Source of the DNA: Nonomuraea turkmeniaca
Lineage (GTDB): Bacteria; Actinomycetota; Actinomycetes; Streptosporangiales; Streptosporangiaceae
Length of the DNA: 59,692 nt
Direction: 5' to 3'
Assembly: GCF_005889735.1 (NCBI RefSeq)
Contig: NZ_VCKY01000035.1
Location: forward strand, 1 to 59,692
The notes under the pieces were generated by a model that was not told where the DNA came from, made no database searches, and worked only from the letters and a program-made list of their open reading frames with translations. The position numbers and the translations under genes were made by a program. Positions 40,129-47,630 of this stretch are shown piece by piece; position 1 is the first letter of the stretch; every line of letters begins with the position of its first letter.

Positions 40129-41013
40129 ATGACAGGCTTCCTCGCCGAGCTCGGCAAAAAGGTCGCGGAGCGGTGGGTCGCCGTGCTCATCCTGCCCGGA
40201 CTGGTGTTCACGGCCGTCGCCACGACAGCGGTCGTCCTCGGGCAGCGGAACTGGGCGGATGCCGGGTTGCTCTGGCGAAGGCTGATCGAGTTCACCACGG
40301 CGGCCGGCGGTCAGCAGCAGGCCGATCTGGCGCGGACCACCGTGCTGCTGCTCGTCCTGCTCGTCGCGTCCACGGGGATCGGGTTCGTCGCGCGATCGCT
40401 CGGTAAGCCCGTCGAACACCTGCTGGCCGGAAGGTGGCCGTTCTTCGCACGTCCGCTGGCGGCCGCGCTCACCGAGCGGCGACGGCGGACGTGGAACCGG
40501 CTCAAGCGGGAATACCAGAACGCCGAGGCTGACGGCGATCATGCTCGTCTCGGCGAGCTCGCCGAGACCAGAAACGCCGTCGCGCTGACCGAGCCACGCC
40601 GCCCGACCTGGACCGGCGACCGGCTGCACGCGCCCGCGACGAGGGTGCGCAAGCAGTACGGCCTGGATCTGGACGCCGCCTGGCCACGGCTGTGGTTGCT
40701 GCTCCCCGACTCGGCGCGCGAGCCCCTCACGGAGAGCAGGCGACGTTTCGACGAGGCGACCGCCCTGGGCGGGTGGAGCGTGCTGTACGCCGCGTTGGGC
40801 GTGGTGTGGTGGCCGAGCGCCGTCATCGGGCTGTGCGTCGCGCTGGTGGCGTGGCGGCGGGCGAGGGCGGAGACCGAGGTGTACGCCGAACTGGTCGAGG
40901 CCACCGTGGACGTGTACCTGGACGATCTGCTCGAGCGGTTCGACGACGAGACGCGCCCCATCCGGCCGGGACGCGGCAGAACGGTCAGCGAGAGGTTCCG
41001 TAAGGCCACCTGA
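40129..41013 (+). CDS. Membrane protein of the CHAT locus
   Basis: A 294-residue protein I cannot assign to a named family. Hydrophobic helices lie at about 16-37 (VAVLILPGLVFTAVATTAVV), 63-84 (ARTTVLLLVLLVASTGIGFV) and 215-243 (two close helices with WWPSAVIGLCVALVAW). Between them sits a charged cytoplasmic-type segment of about 125 residues. ATG is 9 bases after the zinc-ribbon stop, and the CHAT gene follows after 13 bases. Sitting between an adaptor-like protein and a protease it could be the anchor, the membrane-damaging effector, or the target that the CHAT protease cuts. Which one is not shown by the sequence. Confidence 0.6.
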   Translation: MTGFLAELGKKVAERWVAVLILPGLVFTAVATTAVVLGQRNWADAGLLWRRLIEFTTAAGGQQQADLARTTVLLLVLLVASTGIGFVARSLGKPVEHLLAGRWPFFARPLAAALTERRRRTWNRLKREYQNAEADGDHARLGELAETRNAVALTEPRRPTWTGDRLHAPATRVRKQYGLDLDAAWPRLWLLLPDSAREPLTESRRRFDEATALGGWSVLYAALGVVWWPSAVIGLCVALVAWRRARAETEVYAELVEATVDVYLDDLLERFDDETRPIRPGRGRTVSERFRKAT

Positions 41014-41026
41014 TTGCGAGGCGACG

Positions 41027-44000
41027 ATGCGTGACCAATTGCTGAACGCGCTCCGCGGCCGGTTGGTCACCGTGTCGAGCACCGGCGACCCCGCCGGCGT
41101 GCTCGACCCCGAGGCCTTGGCCGAGGCGGAGCGGCTGCTGGACTTCCTGGCCACGCGGGAAGGCGCGGATCAGGACGTGTTGCACGCGGTCGGCCTGCTG
41201 CACTGGCTGCGTACGGCGGTCCTGGGTGCGGAGAGCTCCCAAGAGGACCGGGGCAACGCGGTGGTCCTCCTGATGCCCATTTATCTGGCCCAGCCGGACG
41301 CCTTGCCCGACCAGGTACGCGCCTCGTTCGCGGAGACGCTCGGCCCGGACGACCCGGTGGGGGAAGAGCGGGCGCACGCGTTCGCCGAGGCGCTCTCGAA
41401 CCTCGCCATGTTCCTGCTCGAACGCTGCACCCGGCGGCAACGGCGCGTCGACGCCGAGGCCGCGGTCGCGCTGCTGCGCGGGGCCGCACCGCGCCTTCCG
41501 GCCGGCCACCCCTCGCGCGCGCCGGTCCTGTGCAATCTCGGGTACGCGCTCATGATGAACGATGCGCTGACATCGTCAGAAGACGACAGCCCGGAGCCGC
41601 CGAACATCGACGAAGCCCTCGCGGTGCTCAGGGAGGCGTTCCAAGGCACGGCACGAGAGCACGGGAACCACGCTCGCTGCGCCAACGGCCTGGCCCTGGC
41701 GGTGCGGACCAAGGCGCTCGGGACGCGGGACACGGCACTGCTGTCCGAGTCCATCGAGCTGTTCCGCCTCGCCGTGGACACCGCGACGGACATGGACCAC
41801 AACCTCCCGCAGATGCTCACCGATCTGGGATTCTCCCTGCTGCTCTGGGTGGACGCCGCGGGCGAGGCCGATCCGGCCGTCGTCGACGAGGCCGTCTCCG
41901 CTCTGCGCCGGGCGGTGCGGCACACTCCCGAGCACGGCGCCGAGCGGCGCACCCGGCTGAGGTTGCTCGCCAAGGCTGAGCTGCTGCGAACGCCGAAGCC
42001 CGCCGCCCCCCGGCTCAGCCCCGAGACGCAGCGCCGCGTGGACGAACTGACCGCCCTTTTCGGGCAGGCGATCCCGGCCACCAGCGGCGATGCCTCGAAC
42101 GAACCGGACAACTGGCTCGCCGTCGTCACCCGCCTGCTGGGCATCGCCCCGTCAGACGGCCAGGGCAGTTACGCGCAGCTCATGGACCTGCTGGCCGGCT
42201 TACTGCGCGACCCCTCGGGCACCGATCTGGAACGCAAGGCGTTCGAGCTGATGCAGCGGCGAACCAGCCACCTGCGCCCCGATGATCGGCTCGACGCGAT
42301 GCTGACGCAGATGTTCGTCCCTGCCGGGGCGCCTTCGGCGCCGGTGGACACGGCAAGTCTCGACGAAGTGCTGGAATTGCTCGAACGCATGCTGCGGGAG
42401 CTGCCGGACGACCATCCCGAGCGCCCCGTGCTGGCGATGACCCAGATCATGACGCAGCTGGCCCGGCGGCACCGCCCCGGCGAGCCGGGCGGGATCGGCC
42501 AGATGGAGGAGAGGCTCGCCCTGCTGACCCGGTCGATGGAGATGTTGCCGTCCCTGATGGGTTCTCTGAACATGTCCCCCGCCGTGGTCGGAGACATGTC
42601 CATGATGAGCAACGCGCTCGTGTCCCCCTTCGAGACTCTCGCGCTGATCGAGGACACGCTGAAACGCAACCGCGAGAGACTCGCCGCCCTGCCGGAGGGG
42701 GGCCCTGAGCACACGGTGACGCTGAAGACCCTCGCACACACGCTGTTCCAGCAGTACCAGCTCGCCCATGAGGAGTCGGCTTATCAGGAGGCCGCCGGCC
42801 TGGCCCGCCGGGTCGTCGCCGCCGATCCGGCACAGGCCAGGCGGATCGTGGTGGCGTGGGCGACGGCGGCGCGGCTGCGAGCCATGTCGGCGGCGCTCGG
42901 GCAGGTGCCGGCGGGCGAGCACGATCTGCGGTCGAGCGGCCTGGCCCGTCTGTCCTCGAACGAGGCCGTGTCCGCGATCGGCAACAGCGACGCTCCGGCG
43001 GCGCTGGAAGCGCTGGAGGAGGGGCGCGCGCTGCTGCTGTCGAGCGCGCTCAACGCACGCAGAGAGCTGGAGAACCTGCGGGCCGCCGACTCCCGGCTGG
43101 CCGAGCGTTTCGTCGCCATGCGCGAGCGGATCCGCGCGGTCTCCGTCGACGTCGGCCGTGAGCCGGCGCAGGAGGAGCTCGCGCGCCTTGGTGGCATGGC
43201 CGCGGAGTGGAGCGAGCTGGTCCGCCGGATTCAGGCGCTGCCCGAGTTCGGACGGTTCCTGATGCCGCTGCCGCTGGGCATGCCCGACCTGGGACCGGCC
43301 GCCGCCGAGGGGCCGGTGGTGACCGTCAACGTCAACCCGCGCCGCTGCGACGCCCTGGCCCTGTGCGCCGACGGCGTCCGCCTGGTGCCGCTGCCGGACC
43401 TGCGCGCCGCCGAGCTGATCGAGCAGGCCGAGGCCTTCCATGACGCGATCCGCACCGCGCGGACCGGCCCGGCTCTGTTAGCCGGGCAGGCACAGCAGGT
43501 CGTGCTCGACACCCTCGGCTGGCTGTGGGACGTGCTGGCCGAACCGGTGCTGAGGGAACTGGGTTGCACCGGGCCGTCAGAAGACGGGTCGTGGCCTCGA
43601 CTGTGGTGGTCGCCGACCGGGCCGCTCAACGGCCTTCCGCTGCACGCCGCCGGGCATCACACGACCGCCGGCGCGTCGGTCCTCGATCGGGTCGTCTCCT
43701 CGTACACGCCTACCCTGCGGGCCCTGCTGCACAGCCGCTCCCGCCCCGTGCCGTCCCGTCGTGCCGGCCTGACGGTGGCCATGCCTGACACTCCCGGACA
43801 TGCCGCCCTGCCGGAGACCGCGGGCGAGGCGGTCGAGGTGACCGCCCGCATCCACGGCCTGGCGCTCACCGGTCCGGAGGCGTCCCGCGCCGCCGTGCTG
43901 GCCGCACTGCCCCGCGCGACCGTGGCGCACTTCGCCTGCCATGCCAGCAGCGACCCGTACAATCCGTCGGCGAGCCACCTGCTGCTCCACGACGGGCCAC

Positions 44001-44347
44001 TGAGCGTCACCGAGATCAGCCGGCTCCGCCTCGACGACGCCGAGCTGGCGTACCTCTCCGCCTGCGCGACCGCCCGCGGCAGCGCCAGGCTCGCCGACGA
44101 GGCGATCCACCTGGCCTCCGCCTTCCAGCTGGCCGGATACGCCCAGGCCGTCGCCACGCTGTGGGAGATCGGCGACCACGTGGCGGCGACGATGGCCGCG
44201 GACTTCCATCGCGAGCTCCGTGACACGGTCGACGCCCCGGTCCGGATGCCCGGCGCGCTCGCGCTGCACACGGCCACGCGCCGCATGCGCGCGGCCATGC
44301 CGGGGCGCCCCTCGGCCTGGGCGGCGTTCCTGCACTCGGGCGCGTGA
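41027..44347 (+). CDS. TPR-CHAT caspase-like protease
   Basis: A 1106-residue cytoplasmic protein. Residues about 50-760 are helical repeats of TPR type (for example SNLAMFLLERCTRRQRRVDA, CANGLALAVRTKALGTRDTA, QYQLAHEESAYQEAAGLARR). The C-terminal 330 residues form a CHAT protease of the caspase/separase clan, with catalytic His 972 in HFACHAS and Cys 1013 in LSACATA, followed by FQLAGYAQAVATLWEI. Both catalytic residues are present. TPR-CHAT proteins cleave partner proteins in bacterial immunity and programmed cell death. Here it ends a compact operon with a zinc-ribbon and a membrane protein, the likely regulator and effector or substrate. A hairpin follows at once. Confidence 0.88.
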   Translation: MRDQLLNALRGRLVTVSSTGDPAGVLDPEALAEAERLLDFLATREGADQDVLHAVGLLHWLRTAVLGAESSQEDRGNAVVLLMPIYLAQPDALPDQVRASFAETLGPDDPVGEERAHAFAEALSNLAMFLLERCTRRQRRVDAEAAVALLRGAAPRLPAGHPSRAPVLCNLGYALMMNDALTSSEDDSPEPPNIDEALAVLREAFQGTAREHGNHARCANGLALAVRTKALGTRDTALLSESIELFRLAVDTATDMDHNLPQMLTDLGFSLLLWVDAAGEADPAVVDEAVSALRRAVRHTPEHGAERRTRLRLLAKAELLRTPKPAAPRLSPETQRRVDELTALFGQAIPATSGDASNEPDNWLAVVTRLLGIAPSDGQGSYAQLMDLLAGLLRDPSGTDLERKAFELMQRRTSHLRPDDRLDAMLTQMFVPAGAPSAPVDTASLDEVLELLERMLRELPDDHPERPVLAMTQIMTQLARRHRPGEPGGIGQMEERLALLTRSMEMLPSLMGSLNMSPAVVGDMSMMSNALVSPFETLALIEDTLKRNRERLAALPEGGPEHTVTLKTLAHTLFQQYQLAHEESAYQEAAGLARRVVAADPAQARRIVVAWATAARLRAMSAALGQVPAGEHDLRSSGLARLSSNEAVSAIGNSDAPAALEALEEGRALLLSSALNARRELENLRAADSRLAERFVAMRERIRAVSVDVGREPAQEELARLGGMAAEWSELVRRIQALPEFGRFLMPLPLGMPDLGPAAAEGPVVTVNVNPRRCDALALCADGVRLVPLPDLRAAELIEQAEAFHDAIRTARTGPALLAGQAQQVVLDTLGWLWDVLAEPVLRELGCTGPSEDGSWPRLWWSPTGPLNGLPLHAAGHHTTAGASVLDRVVSSYTPTLRALLHSRSRPVPSRRAGLTVAMPDTPGHAALPETAGEAVEVTARIHGLALTGPEASRAAVLAALPRATVAHFACHASSDPYNPSASHLLLHDGPLSVTEISRLRLDDAELAYLSACATARGSARLADEAIHLASAFQLAGYAQAVATLWEIGDHVAATMAADFHRELRDTVDAPVRMPGALALHTATRRMRAAMPGRPSAWAAFLHSGA

Positions 44348-44389
44348 CCCGGCCGCTCCCAGCGGTGCCGGCCACCGCGCGCGGCCGGG
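44348..44389 (+). terminator. Inverted repeat directly after the CHAT gene
   Basis: CCCGGCCGC (44348-44356) pairs perfectly with GCGGCCGGG (44381-44389). The 24-base loop is long for a terminator but has internal pairing potential. It separates the CHAT operon from the methyltransferase gene. Confidence 0.45.
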
Positions 44390-44419
44390 CCGATGGGTCA
44401 GACCAGCAGGAAGATCGTA

Positions 44420-44425
44420 TAGGCT
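44420..44425 (+). promoter_or_regulatory. -10 TAGGCT of a leaderless methyltransferase transcript
   Basis: TAGGCT stands 6 bases before the ATG at 44432 with no ribosome site. The same TAGGCT-N6-ATG arrangement occurs at the SDR gene at 54.26 kb. Confidence 0.5.
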
Positions 44426-44431
44426 GCGCCA

Positions 44432-45223
44432 ATGGACGCGGATCCCATCATCGACCGCACAAAGCCGCATTCCGCCCGGGTCTGGGACTATCTCCTCGGC
44501 GGAAAAGACAACTACGCGGTGGACCGCGAGGCCGGGGACAATCTCCTGCGCATGTTCCCCGATTTCGCGCAGGTGGCCAGACTCCAGCGGGAGTTCCTCC
44601 GGCGAGCGGTCACCTACCTCGTCGCCGAAGCGGGCATCAGGCAGTTCCTCGATATCGGCACCGGCCTGCCGACCGCCGACAACACCCACGAAGTGGCACA
44701 GCGCATCGCGCCCGAGTCCCGCATCGTCTACGTCGACAACGACCCGCTGGTGCTCGTGCACGCGCGCGCCCTGCTCACCAGCCGCCCGGAGGGCGTCACC
44801 GACTACATCGACGCCGACGTACGCGACCCCGCGACCATCCTCGAGGGTGCCGCCAAGACGCTGGACTTCTCCCGGCCGATCGGCCTGATGATGCTCAGCA
44901 TCGCCGGCCAGGTGCCCGATTCCGACCTCGCCGCCGACCTGGTCCGCCAGTATGTCGCGGCGCTGCCGTCCGGCAGCCACCTGGCGCTGTCCGACGGCGT
45001 CAACGTCAACCCGGCGCTGGTGGCGGCGGTGAGCTTCTACAACGAGCGGGCGGCTTTCCCGTACACGCTGCGCAGCCCGGAGCAGCTGGCCGACTACTTC
45101 GAAGGGCTCGAGCTCGTGGAGCCGGGCGTGGTTTCCACGCCACTCTGGCGGCCGCCGCCGGGCGAGCAACAGCCGCCATCGGCAGTGATCAGCGCGGTCT
45201 GCGGCATCGGACGCAAATCCTAG
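44432..45223 (+). CDS. S-adenosylmethionine-dependent methyltransferase, PF04672 (DUF574) family
   Basis: A 263-residue member of a family very abundant in filamentous actinomycetes. The opening IDRTKPHSARVWDYLLGGKD, then NYAVDREAG, is diagnostic. The cofactor loop is FLDIGTGLPTADNTHEVAQ, and VYVDNDPLVLVHARALL binds the adenosine part. Members usually lie as single genes near helix-turn-helix regulators, and their substrates are unknown. A leaderless promoter fits the start. It is followed after 84 bases by a TetR gene with its own promoter, so it appears to be a single-gene unit. Confidence 0.87.
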   Translation: MDADPIIDRTKPHSARVWDYLLGGKDNYAVDREAGDNLLRMFPDFAQVARLQREFLRRAVTYLVAEAGIRQFLDIGTGLPTADNTHEVAQRIAPESRIVYVDNDPLVLVHARALLTSRPEGVTDYIDADVRDPATILEGAAKTLDFSRPIGLMMLSIAGQVPDSDLAADLVRQYVAALPSGSHLALSDGVNVNPALVAAVSFYNERAAFPYTLRSPEQLADYFEGLELVEPGVVSTPLWRPPPGEQQPPSAVISAVCGIGRKS

Positions 45224-45252
45224 GCGAAGCCGTCGCCGGCCCCTCTTCGATG

Positions 45253-45268
45253 GATGATGGATGTCATC
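45253..45268. promoter_or_regulatory. GATGA-N6-TCATC dyad before a TetR gene
   Basis: A short inverted repeat with perfect 5-base arms immediately before a possible -10 (TAAAGT, 45269-45274). It is a natural site for autoregulation by the TetR protein encoded just downstream. Confidence 0.35.
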
Positions 45269-45307
45269 TAAAGTGACGGTGGGCGCATGTCGAGGAAGGG
45301 AACGGCT

Positions 45308-45916
45308 ATGGGCAGGGCATCGCGCGCCGACGCGGCGAAACATCGTGAGGAAGTGGTGGCGGCCACGTCCAGGCTGCTGCGCGAGCGCGGTTCCGCCAGG
45401 ATGAGCGTGCAGGATCTCATGGCGGCCGCCGGGTTCACCCACGGCGGGTTCTACAAGCACTTCAGATCGAAGGAAGAGCTGGTGGGCGTCGCCGCCGCGA
45501 CGGCGTTCGACGAGTTGCTGACCATGCTGACCCGGATCCTGGACGAATCCCCCGACAGGCCACAAGCGCGGGCCGAGCTCCTCAGGCGGTACCTTTCGCC
45601 GGAACATCGCGATTCGCCGGGCATAGGGTGCCCGGCGACGGCCCTGGCCGGCGATGCCGCCCGGGCACCGGCCGGGAGTCCGCTGCGGAAGTCGTACGTC
45701 GCCGGGGTGGAGGGCGTCGTGGAGCGACTGGCGGAGTACGACGGCGCGCCGGAACAAGGAGACGCGGAGGCCCGCCGCCGCGCGATCGTCGATCTCGCGG
45801 CGATGGTCGGGGCGCTCACGCTGGCGCGGGCGACGGAACAGTCCGCCCTGTCCGGCGAGATCCTCCAGGTCGTCCACGACGCCGTGGCCGGCCAGCCGGA
45901 GCCGCGTGCCCGTTGA
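45308..45916 (+). CDS. TetR-family transcriptional regulator
   Basis: A 202-residue repressor. The helix-turn-helix is at about 12-58 (EEVVAATSRLLRERGSARMS, VQDLMAAAGFTHGGFYKHF, RSKEELVG). The variable C-terminal domain contains GIGCPATALAGDAARA, recalling TetR members that govern multidrug or quinone responses. ATG at 45308 has AGGAAGGG about 8 bases before it; an earlier ATG at 45287 would sit only a few bases after the predicted transcription start. No co-directional target gene follows, so the target is elsewhere or is the regulator itself. Confidence 0.85.
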   Translation: MGRASRADAAKHREEVVAATSRLLRERGSARMSVQDLMAAAGFTHGGFYKHFRSKEELVGVAAATAFDELLTMLTRILDESPDRPQARAELLRRYLSPEHRDSPGIGCPATALAGDAARAPAGSPLRKSYVAGVEGVVERLAEYDGAPEQGDAEARRRAIVDLAAMVGALTLARATEQSALSGEILQVVHDAVAGQPEPRAR

Positions 45917-45988
45917 GGTGCGGCATCACGCCGGCGGCGCCTCCCTCCAGCGTCCCGGCCGCTGGCCATGGCCTGAGCCCGAAAGCAC

Positions 45989-46621
45989 TCAGGATTCACC
46001 GGTCGTGCTGGAGGAAGCCGTGCGCGAAGAGGGCGGGGCGGTGAGGAGGGCGAGGGCGGTCGTCCGGAGGTCGGCCAGGGCCGCGATGGCCCGGTCGTCG
46101 TCGAAACCGGGCGCGGTGAACCGTTGTTCGATGTCGGCGAGGACCACGACGATGTGGAGGTTGAGCACTCGGAGGCGTTCTTCCGTCAGCGCGGGGAGAC
46201 GCTGCAGGAGAAGGGCGACGAGTTCGTTGACGCCGGGGTGGTGGTCGCTGGAGTACGGCCAGGACCGGTAGCTGCCCGACAGGACGTAACGGCTGGTGAA
46301 GCGCACGTACCAGCTCGTGCCCCGATGGGCGAGGACGTGTTCGGCCAGGGGGGCGACATAGGCCTCGACCAGAGCGGGAAGGTCCCGCTCCAGGCCGTGT
46401 GCGCGCAGGTCCGCGATGAGCTCGCGGCGCCGCAGGTTGAGCGGCGTCATCCGGTACTCGTACAGGGCGTCGATGAGACCGGCCTTGCCACCGAAGTGGT
46501 ACTGCACGGCCGAGTGGTTGCGCTGGCCGGCCGCGACGGCGATCTCCCTGAGGGACACCCCGAACCCGCGTTCGGCGAAGAGCCGTTCGGCCGCGATGAG
46601 GATCTTCTCGTTCGCTCGCAT
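45989..46621 (-). CDS. TetR-family regulator, divergent from the transporter-sulfatase operon
   Basis: A 210-residue repressor with an N-terminal helix-turn-helix (ANEKILIAAERLFAERGFGV, SLREIAVAAGQRNHSAVQYH, FGGKAGLIDAL). The larger ligand domain includes VRFTSRYVLSGSYRSWPYS, and the last 15 residues are Ser/Thr-rich. QRNHSAVQYHFGGK is typical of regulators that sense lipids or steroids, by impression only. It faces a BASS transporter and an arylsulfatase across 120 bases that contain a perfect 7-base dyad, the probable operator. It likely represses uptake until a sulfated ligand is present. Confidence 0.86.
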   Translation of the reverse strand: MRANEKILIAAERLFAERGFGVSLREIAVAAGQRNHSAVQYHFGGKAGLIDALYEYRMTPLNLRRRELIADLRAHGLERDLPALVEAYVAPLAEHVLAHRGTSWYVRFTSRYVLSGSYRSWPYSSDHHPGVNELVALLLQRLPALTEERLRVLNLHIVVVLADIEQRFTAPGFDDDRAIAALADLRTTALALLTAPPSSRTASSSTTGES

Positions 46622-46662
46622 TCTTGTCTTTTCCTACCAAATGACCATAATATCGCGGCGCA

Positions 46663-46685
46663 GATTAAGACACCTTGCCTTAATC
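46663..46685. promoter_or_regulatory. GATTAAG-N9-CTTAATC operator between TetR and transporter genes
   Basis: Perfect 7-base arms (46663-46669, 46679-46685) in an AT-richer patch of an otherwise GC-rich region, about 40 bases from the TetR start and 57 from the transporter start. Size and symmetry suit a TetR dimer acting on both promoters. Confidence 0.6.
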
Positions 46686-46741
46686 AGGTTCAATCGTAGT
46701 GAGGAGAGCACCGTGATCACGGTCTCCGAAGGGAGCGGCGG

Positions 46742-47611
46742 GTGAACGGGGCCATGCTGTTCGTCGTCGCGGTCCTCATGCTGGGGCTCGGCCTCGGCCT
46801 GACGGTCGAGGACTTCCGGCGCGTTCGCCGTTACCGGGTGACGATCGCCGCCGCGCTCGTCTGCCAACTGCTCGTCCTGCCGTTCGTGTGCTTCGCGATC
46901 GTCAGCGTGCTCAGCCTGCCGCCGGTCGCCGCCGTCGGCATGATGCTCATCGCCGCCTCGCCCGGCGGCCCGCTCGCCGGAGTGTACTCCCACCTGTTCG
47001 GCGGCGACGTGGCCTTCAACCTGACGCTCACCGCCGTCAACTCCGTGCTGTCGGTCGTCACCCTGACGGCGATCACCAACCTGTCGCTGGCGCACTTCCT
47101 GCCCGCACAGGACGGCATCGGTCTGCACGGCGGGGAGATCGTGCAGGTCTTCGCCGCCATCCTGGTGCCGATCGCGATCGGCATGGCCGTCAAGACGAAG
47201 TGGAGCCGGTTCGCCGCGCGCGCCGAACGGGTCTTCCGGGTCATCTCCGGGCTCGCCCTGGCCGCGCTCATCGCGAGCGGGTTCGCCTCCAACCTCTCGC
47301 CCCTCACCGACAACCTCACGACGGTCTTCCCGGCCGCCGTCGCGTTCGCCCTCGCCAGTCTCGCCACCGGCTACTGGGTCGGGCGGCTCACCCGCGCCGG
47401 GCGCGGCCCGTCGATCGCGGCAGGCATGGAGATCGGCTTCCACAACGCCGCGCTGGCCCTCACGATCGCGCTGAGCCTGACCGACGACCTCACCCTGGCC
47501 GTCCCTCCGAGCATCTACGGCCTCACCATCATGATCGCCGCGGCAGGATTCGGCCTCCTGCTCAACCACCTCGCCCCGCGGACCGGCGCCGCCCCGTCGG
47601 CCGCAAGCTGA
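46742..47611 (+). CDS. BASS-family (bile acid:Na+ symporter-like) transporter
   Basis: A 289-residue membrane protein with about nine helices of the BASS/SBF family, which imports organic anions such as bile acids, steroid sulfates or keto acids with sodium. Family blocks include MLGLGLGLTVEDFRRVRRY, AAVGMMLIAASPGGPLAGVY and GMEIGFHNAALALTIALSL, the last holding a conserved Glu and Asn of the ion site. GTG start follows GAAGGGAGC. It is 19 bases upstream of an arylsulfatase gene, which suggests that it imports a sulfated anion or handles its desulfated product. Confidence 0.83.
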   Translation: MNGAMLFVVAVLMLGLGLGLTVEDFRRVRRYRVTIAAALVCQLLVLPFVCFAIVSVLSLPPVAAVGMMLIAASPGGPLAGVYSHLFGGDVAFNLTLTAVNSVLSVVTLTAITNLSLAHFLPAQDGIGLHGGEIVQVFAAILVPIAIGMAVKTKWSRFAARAERVFRVISGLALAALIASGFASNLSPLTDNLTTVFPAAVAFALASLATGYWVGRLTRAGRGPSIAAGMEIGFHNAALALTIALSLTDDLTLAVPPSIYGLTIMIAAAGFGLLLNHLAPRTGAAPSAAS

Positions 47612-47630
47612 TCTCTCCCAGGAGCACCAC

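Noticed and set aside
44432..45223. Methyltransferase as a tailoring enzyme of the NRPS locus
   Set aside because: PF04672 proteins are scattered in many copies through actinomycete genomes, and this one has its own promoter beyond the CHAT terminator, so linkage to the NRPS is not supported.
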